A DNA stretch of 64,000 nt, taken from contig CAJJCA010000018.1 in assembly GCA_905182575.1 (NCBI GenBank), forward strand, positions 1 to 64,000, read 5' to 3'. Positions 38,204 to 48,962 of the stretch are shown here, piece by piece. A model generated the notes under the pieces. That model was not told where the DNA came from. It saw only the letters and a list, made by a program, of their open reading frames with translations, and did not search any database. This DNA comes from an uncultured Flavobacteriaceae bacterium. GTDB lineage: Bacteria > Bacteroidota > Bacteroidia > Flavobacteriales > Flavobacteriaceae. The position numbers and the translations under genes are program-made. The stretch's first letter is position 1; each line of letters begins with the position of its first letter.

Positions 38204-38225
38204 AACATTAAGTTAACATTAAAGA
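38204..38225 (-). promoter_or_regulatory. candidate operator: two 11-base direct repeats
   Basis: AACATTAAGTT is followed immediately by AACATTAAAGA. Two adjacent 11-base units are the layout of PhoB/OmpR-type binding sites. It lies 67 bases upstream of the MORN gene start, and similar TTAAC-rich blocks lie before the TonB receptor and lipoprotein of the adjacent locus. Confidence 0.4.
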
Positions 38226-38262
38226 GTTAAGTATTTGTTTTTAAGCATATTATAAAATAAAA

Positions 38263-38291
38263 AAATCCTCTTCTAGTTAAGAAAAGGATTT
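38263..38291 (-). terminator. terminator of nrdA
   Basis: A 12-base stem with one mismatch (AAATCCTCTTCT / AGAAAAGGATTT); on the minus strand it runs into a T tract. It lies 24 bases past the nrdA stop. Confidence 0.8.
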
Positions 38292-38314
38292 GAAAGTAAA
38301 CACTTTTTAAAATT

Positions 38315-40765
38315 TTAAGAACCGCACATCAAACAATCGTCGTCTTCATTGGACTTTGACTGCTCGAGCATTTGCTTTAGTTCTTGAGGTGTTAGCGGTT
38401 CGACAGCCGTTGCCTGTGGCTGAGCAGGAGCAGGAGATACTGCTGTTGCTGCAGTTGCAGTGACCGCTGCAGTAGCAGGTTCACTTACTTTTGTTTTTGC
38501 TACATTCAAAGTAAACTTAATTGCATCAACTGCCGACTTAGTTCTCAGATAATACATTCCTGTTTTTAATCCAGATTTCCATGCATAGAAGTGCATAGAA
38601 GTAAGTTTTGCCATAGTTGCTCCCTCCATAAAGAGGTTTAAAGATTGAGATTGATCAATAAAATATCCTCTGTGACGAGACATGTCGATGATGTCTTTCA
38701 TGCTCATCTCCCATACGGTTTTATAAAGTTCTTTGATGTCACTAGGGATCCCTTCAATGTTTTGAATAGATCCATTGGCTTGCATCAACTCTTGCTTCAT
38801 ATCCTCGTTCCACAATCCTAAATTAACCAGGTCTTCTAGGAGGTGCTTGTTAACTACAATAAACTCTCCTGAAAGCACTCTTCGGGTATATATGTTGGAA
38901 GTATAAGGCTCGAAACATTCGTTATTTCCTAAAATCTGTGAAGTTGAAGCCGTTGGCATCGGTGCAACAAGTAAAGAGTTACGCACTCCATGTTTTTTTA
39001 CCTCAGCTTTTAATGCTTTCCAATCCCATCTTCCGCTAAGTTCGTCGTCTTTCACGCCCCACATGTTGTGTTGGAACTCTCCTTTTGACATTGGAGAACC
39101 TTTGTAAGTTTTATAAGGCCCATCTATTTTAGCTTCTTCTGCTGATGCAGTAACCGCTGCAAAATATAGGGTTTCGAAAATTTCTTGGTTCAGCTTTTTG
39201 GCCTCTTCACTTGTAAAAGGAAGTCTTAATTTTATAAAAGCATCCGCCAAACCTTGAACACCAAGTCCTATAGGTCTGTGTCTAAGGTTTGAGTTCTCAG
39301 CTTCTATGACAGGATAATAGTTCCGGTCTATAACCCGGTTAAGATTTTTTGTCACTGTTTTTGTTACCCTGAATAATTCTTCGTGATCAAAGGCACCATC
39401 TTTTATAAACATCGGTAGCGCAATTGAGGCCAAGTTACAAACGGCAACTTCGTCTTCAGAGGTGTACTCCATTATTTCAGTACAAAGGTTTGAGGAACGA
39501 ATGGTACCGAGATTTTTTTGATTTGATTTTCTATTCGCAGAATCTTTGTAGAGCATGTAAGGTGTTCCTGTCTCTATTTGAGATTCTAATATTTTATCCC
39601 AAAGCTCTCTTGCTTTAATGGTTTTTCTTCCTTTTCCTTCACGCTCATATTTGGTGTAGAGTTTTTCGAATTCTTCACCATGACAGCTATAAAGTCCTGG
39701 ACACTCGTTCGGGCACATCAGTGTCCATGTCGTGTTTTCTTCAACACGCTTCATGAAAAGGTCCGAAAGCCACATCGCATAGAAAAGGTCTCTGGCTCGC
39801 ATTTCTTCTTTACCGTGATTTTTTTTCAATTCCAAAAACGCAAAGATATCTGCATGCCATGGTTCAACATAAATGGCAAACGAACCTTTTCTTTTTCCTC
39901 CACCTTGATCAACATAACGGGCTGTGTCGTTAAAAACTCTCAGCATCGGCACAATTCCATTTGAAGTTCCGTTGGTGCCAGAAATATAAGAGCCAGTGGC
40001 ACGTACGTTATGAATAGAAAGGCCAATACCACCTGCAGATTGAGAAATCTTGGCAGTTTGCTTTAATGTGTCATAAATTCCATCAATGCTGTCGTCTTTC
40101 ATTGCCAATAAGAAGCAAGATGACATTTGTGGTTTTGGAGTACCGGAGTTGAAAAGCGTAGGCGTCGCATGCGTGAAAAAACGCTTGGACATCAATTCAT
40201 AAGTTTCAAATGCCGATTCCAAATCATTCATGTGAATTCCGATAGAAACCCGCATGAGCATGTGTTGTGGACGCTCGACGATTTGTCCATTGAGCTTAAG
40301 CAAGTAGGATCTTTCTAGTGTTTTAAATCCAAAGAAATCATATCCAAAATCCCTGTTGTAAATGATGCTAGAATCAATTTTTTCTGCATTTTCAGAAATA
40401 ATTTTATAAACTTCATCCGATAGTAAGGGTGCTTTTTTACCTGTTCTTGGGTTGACATATTCATAGAGGTCTTTCATCGTAGATGAAAAAGACTTCTTGG
40501 TGTTTTTGTGTAAATTCGAAACGGAGATTCTGGCTGCCAATTGTGCATAATCTGGATGAGAGGTGGTCATTGTCGCTGCGATTTCGGCGGCAAGAGTATC
40601 TAGCTCGGTGGTGGTAACACCGTCATAAAGCCCCTCGATAACCCGCATCGCAACTCTTACAGGATCTACTAAGGGATTTAAACCATAATTAAGTTTTCGA
40701 ATACGTGCTGTAATCTTATCAAACATTATGGGTTCAGTGTGGCCGTCTCTCTTTACTACAAACAT
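38315..40765 (-). CDS. nrdA: ribonucleoside-diphosphate reductase alpha subunit (class Ia)
   Basis: 816 residues. The N-terminal ATP-cone ([25 protein letters not shown]) mediates allosteric control. The catalytic barrel holds [51 protein letters not shown] and GVQGLADAF. An Ala/Pro-rich linker leads to the C-terminal redox pair CLMCGS that is re-reduced by thioredoxin. It makes deoxyribonucleotides together with nrdB, encoded 95 bases upstream on the same strand. Intact. Confidence 0.96.
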   Translation of the reverse strand: MFVVKRDGHTEPIMFDKITARIRKLNYGLNPLVDPVRVAMRVIEGLYDGVTTTELDTLAAEIAATMTTSHPDYAQLAARISVSNLHKNTKKSFSSTMKDLYEYVNPRTGKKAPLLSDEVYKIISENAEKIDSSIIYNRDFGYDFFGFKTLERSYLLKLNGQIVERPQHMLMRVSIGIHMNDLESAFETYELMSKRFFTHATPTLFNSGTPKPQMSSCFLLAMKDDSIDGIYDTLKQTAKISQSAGGIGLSIHNVRATGSYISGTNGTSNGIVPMLRVFNDTARYVDQGGGKRKGSFAIYVEPWHADIFAFLELKKNHGKEEMRARDLFYAMWLSDLFMKRVEENTTWTLMCPNECPGLYSCHGEEFEKLYTKYEREGKGRKTIKARELWDKILESQIETGTPYMLYKDSANRKSNQKNLGTIRSSNLCTEIMEYTSEDEVAVCNLASIALPMFIKDGAFDHEELFRVTKTVTKNLNRVIDRNYYPVIEAENSNLRHRPIGLGVQGLADAFIKLRLPFTSEEAKKLNQEIFETLYFAAVTASAEEAKIDGPYKTYKGSPMSKGEFQHNMWGVKDDELSGRWDWKALKAEVKKHGVRNSLLVAPMPTASTSQILGNNECFEPYTSNIYTRRVLSGEFIVVNKHLLEDLVNLGLWNEDMKQELMQANGSIQNIEGIPSDIKELYKTVWEMSMKDIIDMSRHRGYFIDQSQSLNLFMEGATMAKLTSMHFYAWKSGLKTGMYYLRTKSAVDAIKFTLNVAKTKVSEPATAAVTATAATAVSPAPAQPQATAVEPLTPQELKQMLEQSKSNEDDDCLMCGS

Positions 40766-40860
40766 ATCTTATTTTTAAAACTTTAATTAGTCGACCTCTT
40801 AGCTACTCTGAGGGAGATCTTTAAACAATTATTAAACAATTACTGCATTAGATTTAGGGG

Positions 40861-41838
40861 CTAGAAATCTGCGTCAGTCGTAAATTGGGGGTTTTCTGCT
40901 TCGTTATTTAAAACGCCAGCTTTCTGGTATTCAGAAACACGTTTTTCGAAAAAGTTAGTTTTACCCTGCAGCGAGATCATGTCCATAAAATCAAAAGGAT
41001 TTGTAACGTTATGCTTTTTCTCGCAACCCAATTGAAGAAGGAGACGGTCTGTTACAAATTCTAAGTATTGAGTCATCAGTTTGGCATTCATGCCAATTAA
41101 ACTTGCTGGCAACGACTCGGTAATAAATTCACGCTCTATTCTTAATGCATCCAAAAGGATTTCTTCGATACGTTCCTTGGGAACTTTGTTAACCAAGTGT
41201 TCGTTGTGAAGGTGAACTGCAAAATCACAGTGCACTCCTTCATCTCGAGAAATTAACTCATTTGAAAAAGTTAAGCCTGGCATTAGGCCTCTTTTTTTCA
41301 ACCAATAAATTGAGCAAAATGCACCAGAGAAAAAGATGCCTTCTACCGCGGCAAATGCAATCAGTCTTTCTGCAAACGAGTCCGAATCAATCCATTTCAG
41401 AGCCCAATCTGCTTTCTTTTTAATTGCAGGAAAAACCTCAATGGCTCTAAATAAATTATTTTTCTCTTCCTCATCTTTAACGTAAGTGTCAATTAAAAGA
41501 GAATAGGTCTCGGAATGAATATTCTCCATCATAATTTGAAAACCATAGAAAAATTTAGCTTCCGAATATTGTACTTCGTTGACAAAGTTTTCAGCAAGAT
41601 TTTCGTTGACAATTCCATCAGAAGCAGCGAAAAAAGCTAAAATATGCTTAATAAAATATTTTTCATCTTCGTTTAACTTACTGTTCCAGTCCGTTAAATC
41701 TTGATGTAAGTCAATTTCTTCTGCTGTCCAAAAACTAGCCTCCATTTTCTTGTACCATTCCCAAATATCATGGTGTTGAATAGGGAATATTACAAATCTG
41801 TTTTCATTCTTCTGGAGGATAGGTTCGAGTGTAGCCAT
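40861..41838 (-). CDS. nrdB: ribonucleoside-diphosphate reductase beta subunit (class Ia)
   Basis: 325 residues. A helical ferritin-like protein that houses the diiron-tyrosyl radical cofactor. The metal ligands are visible in [13 protein letters not shown] and [12 protein letters not shown], with an earlier acidic ligand in the WTAEEIDL region. The C-terminal tail (PQFTTDADF) is the type that docks on NrdA. It comes first in the nrdB-nrdA operon. Intact. Confidence 0.96.
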   Translation of the reverse strand: MATLEPILQKNENRFVIFPIQHHDIWEWYKKMEASFWTAEEIDLHQDLTDWNSKLNEDEKYFIKHILAFFAASDGIVNENLAENFVNEVQYSEAKFFYGFQIMMENIHSETYSLLIDTYVKDEEEKNNLFRAIEVFPAIKKKADWALKWIDSDSFAERLIAFAAVEGIFFSGAFCSIYWLKKRGLMPGLTFSNELISRDEGVHCDFAVHLHNEHLVNKVPKERIEEILLDALRIEREFITESLPASLIGMNAKLMTQYLEFVTDRLLLQLGCEKKHNVTNPFDFMDMISLQGKTNFFEKRVSEYQKAGVLNNEAENPQFTTDADF

Positions 41839-42045
41839 TTTTATTTTCTGTATTATTTTATGATTAACTTAATTTTATTACAACAAAGATTCTAAAATGT
41901 TATCTAAAAAGAAAGACATACTTTTCCACAAACAAGGTAAGTTTTTAACAAAATGCACTTTTTTTTCAAAAAACGCATTAAAATCTATTTTATTAATTAA
42001 TTAAAAACCAGTACTTTAAGATTAAAAAACCCCTGAACACCCGAT

Positions 42046-42630
42046 TCAGCCTACAAAGTTCATTTTTTTAAAATCATTTGCGGTTTCTTCTAATTCTTGA
42101 TACCATTTTTTCCCAAATTTTCTAATTAAGGCTTCCTTGGCAAATTTGTAAACCGGAACCTTCAAAGAAGCTCCCAATTCACAGGCGGAACTACAGATAT
42201 GCCATTGATGATAATTTACAGCACTGAACTCAGAATAGGATCTTACCCTAACAGGATATAAATGACATGAAATTGGTTTTTTCCAATTAATTTTTCCTGC
42301 CTTATATGCGTTTTCAATACCACATTGTGTCCCTCCATTTGAGGTAAAAACAACATAGGCACATTCTTTGTCATTCACCAGAGGAGTTTCCCAATCACCG
42401 TCACTCCCTTTTACGAACTTTCCATTTTTTTCAATCGACTTTTTCCCTGCTTCATTTAAGAAAGGCGCTATTGCATCGTAATCCTTTTCAAGTAGATTTG
42501 TTTCAGTGGTTTCAAGGGGCGCACCTGCTTCTCCCTCAACACAACAGGTTCCTTTGCATGCACTTAAATTACAGACAAAATCCTCTGTTATTATTTCTTC
42601 CGAAACAATTGTTTTTTCTATTTGAAACAT
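42046..42630 (-). CDS. DUF3109 family protein
   Basis: 194 residues, typical of DUF3109 in Bacteroidetes. Conserved Cys occur as FVCNLSACKGTCCVEGEAGAPL near the start, then ECAYVVF, QCGIENAYKAG, SCHLYPVRV and HICSSACELG, enough to bind an iron-sulfur cluster or zinc. The function is not established. Intact single gene. Confidence 0.9.
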   Translation of the reverse strand: MFQIEKTIVSEEIITEDFVCNLSACKGTCCVEGEAGAPLETTETNLLEKDYDAIAPFLNEAGKKSIEKNGKFVKGSDGDWETPLVNDKECAYVVFTSNGGTQCGIENAYKAGKINWKKPISCHLYPVRVRSYSEFSAVNYHQWHICSSACELGASLKVPVYKFAKEALIRKFGKKWYQELEETANDFKKMNFVG

Positions 42631-42681
42631 AAATTGATAAAAAATTAAATAAAAAAGTTCTTCTCAAATTTAAAATAATTT

Positions 42682-42716
42682 ATTGCTACAAATAATTTTA
42701 AACTGAATTACATTTG
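42682..42716 (+). promoter_or_regulatory. promoter of marC-like gene
   Basis: TTG at 42683-42685 and TACATTTG at 42709-42716 with a 23-base spacer fit the Bacteroidetes pattern. The start codon lies 15 bases after the -7 box. Confidence 0.5.
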
Positions 42717-42731
42717 TAAAAAATTAACCGA

Positions 42732-43308
42732 ATGTTTATACTCAAAGAAATTCTTACTGCAAGCATGGTTTTGTTTGCTGTAATTGATATCGTAGGGAGT
42801 ATTCCCTATAATTATAAGTTTAAGAGAAAAAGCAGGACACATTCAGTCGGAAAAGGCCTCAATTGTGTCAGCCCTGATAATGATTGCTTTTTTGTTTATT
42901 GGCGAACAGATTTTGTCACTTATTGGTCTTGATGTAAATTCATTTTCTGTTGCGGGATCTCTCGTTATTTTATTTATGGCGCTGGAGATGATTTTAGGGA
43001 TTACACTATTTACAGAAGAGCCACCTGAAGTTGCCTCAGTTGTTCCCTTGGCTTTTCCAATCATTGCTGGAGCTGGAACGATGACTTCATTATTGTCACT
43101 TCGTGCGGAATATGAAATGATCAATATTATTGCTGCCATTGTGATCAATATTTTGATTGTTTATATAATTTTAAAAACATCAGGGAAATTACAAAAGATA
43201 TTAGGCAAAACCGGAATCAGTATTATTCGAAAAGTATTTGGGATTATTTTGCTTGCAATTGCAGTTAAACTTTTCGCCACGAATGTTGGGAAAATCGTTG
43301 GTTATTAA
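42732..43308 (+). CDS. MarC family membrane protein, one frameshift
   Basis: A polytopic inner-membrane protein of about 192 residues. The N-terminal part reads LTASMVLFAVIDIVGSIP; after a one-base shift near 42802 the frame continues IIISLREKAGHIQSEKASIV, then SALIMIAFLFIGEQIL. The family motif region FPIIAGAGTMTSLL is intact. MarC proteins have six helices; their transport role is not settled, and the old link to antibiotic resistance is not supported. Confidence 0.85.
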
Positions 43309-43328
43309 TTTTACTAAAATTTAGTTAT

Positions 43329-43556
43329 ATGAAAATATTATTACAAATATTTATGGTTATCGCCCTAATTATGGCAGGCTTCAATTTATTTCAAATCGAT
43401 TGGGAACTCCCTTTTGAAGGAAAAAGCATGGTCGCCGTGATTGGCGTAGTCGCTTCTTTGAGTGCGTTTCTACTGTTTATTAATTTTAAGAATTTCAAAA
43501 AAAATATCAGAGAAAATCAAAAATCAATAGTGATGAGCTTTCGATCTAGAGACTGA
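43329..43556 (+). CDS. small two-helix membrane protein
   Basis: 75 residues with two hydrophobic helices (LLQIFMVIALIMAGFNL and VAVIGVVASLSAFLLFI) separated by a loop with IDWELPFEGKSM, a pattern seen in an uncharacterised flavobacterial family. The last 13 codons overlap the 3' end of the convergent S41 protease gene. It follows marC by 20 bases and is probably in the same operon. Confidence 0.6.
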   Translation: MKILLQIFMVIALIMAGFNLFQIDWELPFEGKSMVAVIGVVASLSAFLLFINFKNFKKNIRENQKSIVMSFRSRD

Positions 43557-45133
43557 ACTGCTTGTTTTATGAACTCATCATCTTGGTTATTGATTCTATT
43601 GTAGGCATTGTCACCAAAAAGCTGTAATCCAATATAGGCTTTGATGGAGTTGATCGCAATACTTTTGTCGGCATTATTGAGTTGCATTCCGTTTTTCTCT
43701 AGGTGTTCTTTAAGCCCTTCGTACCATTCCCGTTTATCTAATAGTTTCTTAACTTCTTCACTTAGTTTTTCATATTTCCCCCGATCCTTGTCCATCTATT
43801 AAACACAAAGTTGTTTACCAAACTTGACTTTAATACATTGGCATTCCATTGCTCTTCCTCAGACTTATTATTTGAAATATAAACGTCGGGAACGATTCCG
43901 CCGCCACCATAGACTGTCCTCCCTTTGGGTGTCTTAAATGCAAGGCTATCAGCAATAGGTATTTTTTTTTCATCAGCCATTTCACCGTTTTCAATCCGCT
44001 CGTTAAAATCGCTATAATAAGCTTCATGATCACTCCCATAAGGCTTTTGAATTGATCTTCCAGTGGGGGTAAAGTAGCGAGCGATAGTCAGCCTGATGGC
44101 ATCTCCTCCACCCAAGGGCATTTGTTGCTGCACCAACCCTTTTCCAAAAGTTCTTCTTCCAATCACCCATCCTCTGTCATTGTCCTGAATTGCACCAGCA
44201 ACAATTTCACTTGCCGAAGCGCTACTGCCGTCCACTAGAACAGCCATAAAAAGGCCCGAGCCGACGGCAAACGATCGCTCTTGTTTTCCTTTGTTGGTTT
44301 GGGTGATTACGATGGTTTGATCTTTGTCTAAAAAGGTGTCAGAGATTTCTCTTGCCGCCGAAAGATAACCTCCAGGATTATCTCTTAAATCCAAAATCAT
44401 TTTTTTCATTCCACCCGCCAGTAAGCTTTTTGTAGCGGACTCAAATTCTTCATAGGTCGTTTGAGAAAACCGATTAATTTTTATGTAGCCAATATTGTCC
44501 GCTAACATGTAATATGACTCAACGCTTCTCAGTGGAACTTTACCTCTTTTAAGGTCGATCTTTAAGGTTTCATTTTTAGACTTTCGAAAAATTGTCAATG
44601 CTACTTGAGTGTCCGAGGGGCCTTTCAATATTTTTATGATACGCTCGGAAGCATAGTTTTTTTGATATAAGGTGTCATTGTCTGCAATTAAAATTTTATC
44701 TCCCGCTAGTATTCCTGCTGCTTCACTGGGCCCTCCTTCAAGCACTCTTAAAATTGAAACAGTATCTCTAATCATAAAGAAAACTTACCCCAATTCCTTC
44801 AAAATTCCCTTGCATGTTTTCGGCAATAGACTGTCTTTGAGAAGCAGGAATATAGACAGAATGCGGATCTAATTTATTAACAATATCTTCGATGACTTTA
44901 CCGACCAAACTATCGGTGTTTATCTCGTCAACATAATCATTAGAAATATATTCAAGTAGTCGATCTAAACGTTCAGTATTGATAGATCTGAAAGGATTGA
45001 ATTGCGTGGGAATCTCTTTGCTTCCGACTAAATATCCAATGCCAATTGACAACAGCACGATGGCGAATAGGTAGAGGTCGTTTTTTTTCATATTCATATT
45101 CATATTCATTTTCGAGGCGACAGATTTACTCAT
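43517..45133 (-). CDS. S41 family C-terminal processing peptidase, two frameshifts
   Basis: A membrane-anchored serine protease. An N-terminal helix (LFAIVLLSIGIGYLVGS) is followed by a helical domain, a PDZ domain (RVLEGGPSEAAGILAGDKIL) and the S41 catalytic domain with the Ser in DGSSASASEIVAGAIQD and the Lys in GRRTFGKGLVQQQ. The C-terminal helical tail ends SIKAYIGLQLFGDNAYNRI. Frames change near 44770 (after NFEGIGVSF) and near 43795. The ATG overlaps the stop of the upstream dCMP deaminase (ATGA), so the two are coupled. Joined length about 538 residues. Confidence 0.9.
45089..45109. repeat. hexanucleotide tandem repeat at the S41 protease N-terminus
   Basis: Three and a half copies of CATATT (plus strand) encode an alternating Met-Asn run on the minus strand, giving four in-frame ATG codons. 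An octa-A run follows directly. Each unit adds two codons, so slippage would change the length but not the frame; slippage of the A run would shift the frame. Confidence 0.8.
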
Positions 45134-45555
45134 TCAAAAGGAAGGTGGGTAAGAATTACCCCCGCCTTATCTAAAAACGCTAACCCTGAAATGTCTTTAT
45201 ATGCTTTGGCATAGACCACTCTTTTTATTCCTGACTGGTGGATTAACTTACTACATTCTTTACAAGGAGAGAGTGTGATATATAATGTTGCGCCAACACA
45301 AGACTGGGTGGAGGCAGCAACTTTTAAAATTGCATTGGCTTCTGCATGAAGCACATACCATTTAGTGTAATGTTCCTCATCTTCACAAACATTTTCAAAA
45401 CCTGTGGGAGTTCCGTTATATCCATCCGAAATTATCATGCGATCTTTTACAATCAATGCCCCTACTTTTTTTCTTTCACAGTGAGAAAGCTCTCCCCAAG
45501 TATTCGCCATTTTTAAATAGGCAGAGTCGTATTTTTTTTGTTTTTCTAAAGGCAT
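45130..45555 (-). CDS. dCMP deaminase
   Basis: 141 residues of the zinc cytidine/deoxycytidylate deaminase fold. The zinc site is clear: HAEANAILK (His ligand and catalytic Glu) and SPCKECSKL (two Cys ligands). The substrate loop contains RMIISDGYNGTPTGFENVCED. It converts dCMP to dUMP for dTTP synthesis. Its stop overlaps the start of the S41 protease gene by four bases. Intact. Confidence 0.93.
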   Translation of the reverse strand: MPLEKQKKYDSAYLKMANTWGELSHCERKKVGALIVKDRMIISDGYNGTPTGFENVCEDEEHYTKWYVLHAEANAILKVAASTQSCVGATLYITLSPCKECSKLIHQSGIKRVVYAKAYKDISGLAFLDKAGVILTHLPFE

Positions 45556-45599
45556 TTAGACGAATATAAAGATTTTTTAAATGAAAGTTGAAAAATAAT

Positions 45600-46175
45600 T
45601 TAAAATGGGACATTATTTAAAGTCATCCGAATGGCTTCTGACAATACCATCGCTGCGATGACCCACAGCCATTTTTGTGAATTAAACTTTAGAACTTTAA
45701 GGGCGATAAAATTAATTGCAATCATGATGATTACGATCATTAATTGTGCAAACTCAACCCCAAGCGCAAATTCTAATAGTGCCAATATCGCATCATCATC
45801 AAAAACAATCTGGGAAAAATATTTAGCAAAACCAAGCCCGTGAATGATTCCAAAAAACAAAGTAATTCCGTTGAATTTCCATCCAGCCAAAAAGGAATGT
45901 TTTTTATTAAAAAGTATGGACAAACAAGTCAATCCGATTGTAATTGGAATTAAAAATTCTACCCAACTTCCTTCAACTTTAATCCAACCGAAATAAGATC
46001 CAATCAATGAAACAGAGTGTCCAAGCGTAAACAAACTCACCCAAAGAAGTAGTTTTTTCCAATCCTTGAACTGAAAAGGTAAACTCAAAGCAATTAGGAA
46101 ATAAAAGTGATCCAAACCATTCCAGTCAGTAACATGATTAAAACCCAGATTTAAATAAAACCAAAAAGTATCCAT
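45600..46175 (-). CDS. HupE/UreJ family membrane protein
   Basis: 191 residues with six or seven membrane helices. The family motif GLDHFYFLIALSL near the start and the later FFGIIHGLGFA are the conserved metal-binding-type segments. HupE/UreJ proteins are nickel permeases near hydrogenase or urease genes; here neither is nearby, so the substrate may be another metal. Intact. Confidence 0.88.
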   Translation of the reverse strand: MDTFWFYLNLGFNHVTDWNGLDHFYFLIALSLPFQFKDWKKLLLWVSLFTLGHSVSLIGSYFGWIKVEGSWVEFLIPITIGLTCLSILFNKKHSFLAGWKFNGITLFFGIIHGLGFAKYFSQIVFDDDAILALLEFALGVEFAQLMIVIIMIAINFIALKVLKFNSQKWLWVIAAMVLSEAIRMTLNNVPF

Positions 46176-46187
46176 AATTATTGTTTT

Positions 46188-46904
46188 TTATTTACGCTTT
46201 TCCATGATTATTTCATAAGCTTTCCGAACCGCTCTAAATTTTTCTTCTGCTCCCTTGACCATCGCAGGGTCACTACTTCTCAACTTGTCTGGATGATATT
46301 TTTTTGCCATTTTTCTATAAGCACTTTTCACCTCATCCACTGTGGCAGTGGGTTGAACTTCCAGAATTTTATAAGCATTGTCCGCATTTTTAATGAACAT
46401 TGCTTTAATACTTTCCACATCTAGTTGACGCAGCTTTAATGCGGCAGCGATTTGAGCTAATTTATACAATTCGGAACTAGAAATGCTTCCATCAGCATTG
46501 GCAATTCCGAACAAGAAATGAAGAATCTGAAGTCGGGTTTCGTATTGGGTTTTTTGCACAAAAACCTGAGCCAATTGATCGAGATGTTGCGTTTCTTGTT
46601 TTATTTGCGCATTGAAAGTCTTAAATATTGAATCGGCTTTTTCTTTGCCGTATTGTGTGATGAAAAAATTGCGAACAAAGGTCAACTCTTTTTCCTGAAT
46701 TTTACCATCAGCCTTGATGATTAGCGCGGATAAAGCGAGAAGATTTAGCTCAAATTTTTCAGGTTTAATAGACCCATTTAATGAGGTAATCTTGATGGAG
46801 CCCTTACTGAGCAGCTCAATAAAACTTCCGATAAAAAACCCCAATAATGCTCCTGGAAACCTTAAAAAAGAATACCCAAGAAAAGCTGCCAGCCATTTGA
46901 TCAT
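46188..46904 (-). CDS. TerB/DjlA-like J-domain protein
   Basis: 238 residues. An N-terminal membrane segment (GYSFLRFPGALLGFFIGSFIELL) is followed by a TerB-like helical domain (residues about 50-165) and a C-terminal J domain (YKILEVQPTATVDEVKSAYRKMAKKYHPDKL) with the HPD motif that stimulates DnaK. This is the DjlA layout. It is separated from hupE by 12 bases. Intact. Confidence 0.9.
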   Translation of the reverse strand: MIKWLAAFLGYSFLRFPGALLGFFIGSFIELLSKGSIKITSLNGSIKPEKFELNLLALSALIIKADGKIQEKELTFVRNFFITQYGKEKADSIFKTFNAQIKQETQHLDQLAQVFVQKTQYETRLQILHFLFGIANADGSISSSELYKLAQIAAALKLRQLDVESIKAMFIKNADNAYKILEVQPTATVDEVKSAYRKMAKKYHPDKLRSSDPAMVKGAEEKFRAVRKAYEIIMEKRK

Positions 46905-46987
46905 TTAGAACGAGTTTTAGAATAACAAAGATACAAATGTCTTTAAAAGATTGGCTTTTAGATAGGTCTAAAAACAGGAGTTTTTTC

Positions 46988-46995
46988 TATATTTG
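46988..46995 (+). promoter_or_regulatory. -7 box of the bacilliredoxin gene (TATATTTG)
   Basis: It matches TAnnTTTG, 13 bases before the ATG. No TTTG at the right distance is visible upstream. Confidence 0.35.
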
Positions 46996-47008
46996 AAAAA
47001 AAATAACT

Positions 47009-47419
47009 ATGTATCCAGAAGAAATTGTAAAACCGATGAAAGAGGAGTTGACAATGATTGGGTTTGAAGATTTATTGTCTGCTCAGGATGTCGAATCTGC
47101 ATTATCCAAATCAGGAACAACACTTGTCGTGGTTAATTCTGTTTGTGGATGTGCCGCTGCGAATGCCCGTCCAGGAGTTAGATTTTCTCTCACCAATGAC
47201 AAAACACCAGACCACTTGGTTACTGTTTTTGCAGGAGTGGACAGAGATGCTACGGACACAGCTCGTAGCAAGATGATTCCTTTTCCACCTTCTTCACCCA
47301 GTGTTGCTTTGTTTAAAGATGGCGAATTGGTTCATATGGTAGAACGTCATCACATCGAAGGTCGTCCAGCAGAAATGATCTCGGAAAATCTCAAGGAAGC
47401 TTATGACGAGTTTTGTTAA
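47009..47419 (+). CDS. BrxA/BrxB family bacilliredoxin
   Basis: 136 residues of the YphP/YqiW family. The thioredoxin-like fold carries the CGC active site (VVVNSVCGCAAANARPGVR). In Firmicutes these proteins remove bacillithiol from oxidised protein thiols; Bacteroidetes members are linked to low-molecular-weight thiol chemistry by homology. Conserved ends (MYPEEIVKPMKEEL; HIEGRPAEMISENL) confirm the family. Intact. Confidence 0.92.
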   Translation: MYPEEIVKPMKEELTMIGFEDLLSAQDVESALSKSGTTLVVVNSVCGCAAANARPGVRFSLTNDKTPDHLVTVFAGVDRDATDTARSKMIPFPPSSPSVALFKDGELVHMVERHHIEGRPAEMISENLKEAYDEFC

Positions 47420-47454
47420 TTACTTTGGTAGAATCTTAGAGCAATTCTATTATC

Positions 47455-48196
47455 GTGAAAAAAATCATTTTATACTTCTTCACGGTAATATTCTATTTAA
47501 TGTTTGGTGTCTTATTGCTTGTTTTTCATCCAATTCAGGTATTATCCCTAAAATTTTTAGGCTATAATTCCCATAAAAATTCAGTTGATTTCCTTAACTT
47601 TTTTGGTGTTAAAATGTCTTAATTTTTTTGGAACAAGATTTGAAGTTGTAAACAAGCAGGAGTTGCCCAAAGACACCCCCCTTATTTTTGTTGCTAACCA
47701 TCAGAGCACCTATGACATTCCCCCAATAATTTGGTATTTAAGAAAACACCATCCTAAATTTATAAGTAAAATGGAACTTGGTAGGGGAATCCTAAGTGTT
47801 TCTTTCAATTTACGAAATGGAGGTTCTGTTTTGATTGATCGTAAAAAGCCAGTAGAATCGATTAATAAGATAAAGACTTTTGCTCAAAAAGTGAATCGAG
47901 AAAAATGGTCTGCTGTCATTTTTCCTGAAGGGACTAGGAGTAGGGACGGCAATCCTAAAAAATTTCAAAGAAAGGGATTGATGACTTTAATTGAAAACAT
48001 GCCTGATGCACATGTCGTTCCTGTCAGTATTAACAATTCATGGAAGTTAGCTAAGTATAAATACTTTCCATTGCCAATAGGGGTAAAGCTGACTTTTGAG
48101 TTGCATCCGATAATAACCTTAAGCGATGGGTATGAAGTAAATGATTTGATTGATAAAATCGAGAAAATAGTTCACTCTGGAGTGGTAGTAAACTAA
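47455..48196 (+). CDS. plsC: 1-acyl-sn-glycerol-3-phosphate acyltransferase, one frameshift
   Basis: An inner-membrane enzyme that makes phosphatidic acid. The GTG at 47455 gives an N-terminal helix (KKIILYFFTVIFYLMFGVLL). The frame shifts near 47612 (FLNFFGVK | CLNFFGTRFEVVNKQ). The acyltransferase motifs follow: NHQSTYD (HX4D) and FPEGTRSRDG, then a VPVSINNSW region. The joined protein has about 246 residues. It is convergent with the enoyl-CoA hydratase gene, overlapping it by four bases. Confidence 0.9.
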
Positions 48197-48959
48197 AAAT
48201 TTGGTTTTCTTTTTTCTAGAAAAGCTTGAACTCCCTCCTTAAAATCTTCCGTACCAAAACAATTTGAAAACTGATCCATTTCTACATTAAAACCTGCAGC
48301 TGTTTGATCTGATGCATTAACTGCAGTAATAGCTTTATTAAGTGCATTTGGTGAGTTTTTAAGTAGGTTTCCAGCAATTGAAGCAGCTTTGGACAACAGC
48401 TCTTCTCCGGCGACAACATGGGTTACCAAGCCCAATTCCAGCGCACGTTTTGCGCCGATCATTTCACCCGTTAAAATCATTTCCATTGCATTTCCTTTTC
48501 CAATCAATCGAGGCAGTCTCTGGGTGCCTCCATACCCAGGAATACTCCCAGAGATACTTCTGGAAGTCCCATTTTTGCATGAGTGGCAGCAATTCTAATC
48601 TGACAGGACATGGCGAGTTCTAATCCTCCTCCAAGTGCATATCCATTGATGGCAGCAATAACAGGTTTGCCTAATTTCTCTATAAACAGAACCTTTTCGT
48701 TACCATGCTGTGACAATTCGCGCCCCTCTAATTTGTTAAAAGATGAAAACTCAGTAATGTCAGCGCCTGCCACAAAAGCTTTGCTTCCACTTCCTGTTAG
48801 TACAATTACTTTAACGTTAGGATCTGCCTTAAAAGCTGTAAATCGTTCATTCAATTCAGACAAAAGGGCTTTGTTAAGTGCATTTAGCTTTTCTTCTCTA
48901 TTTATTTTCAACCAAGCAATACCATCCTGAATTTCTACCAACGTCATTGAGTGTTCCAA
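48193..48959 (-). CDS. enoyl-CoA hydratase/isomerase, one frameshift
   Basis: A crotonase-fold enzyme of about 258 residues. The oxyanion-hole segments are visible: AFVAGADITEF and INGYALGGGLELAMSCQIRIA. The catalytic Glu region is GLPEVSLGV. The frame changes near 48530: the plus-strand reverse complement reads PGYGGTQRLPRLIGKG in the next frame, the standard family continuation. It probably acts in fatty-acid beta-oxidation. Confidence 0.92.
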
Positions 48960-48962
48960 GCT

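Noticed and set aside
42843-43148. Minus-strand ORF of 101 codons opposite marC
   Set aside because: The plus strand encodes the conserved MarC protein across the same stretch.
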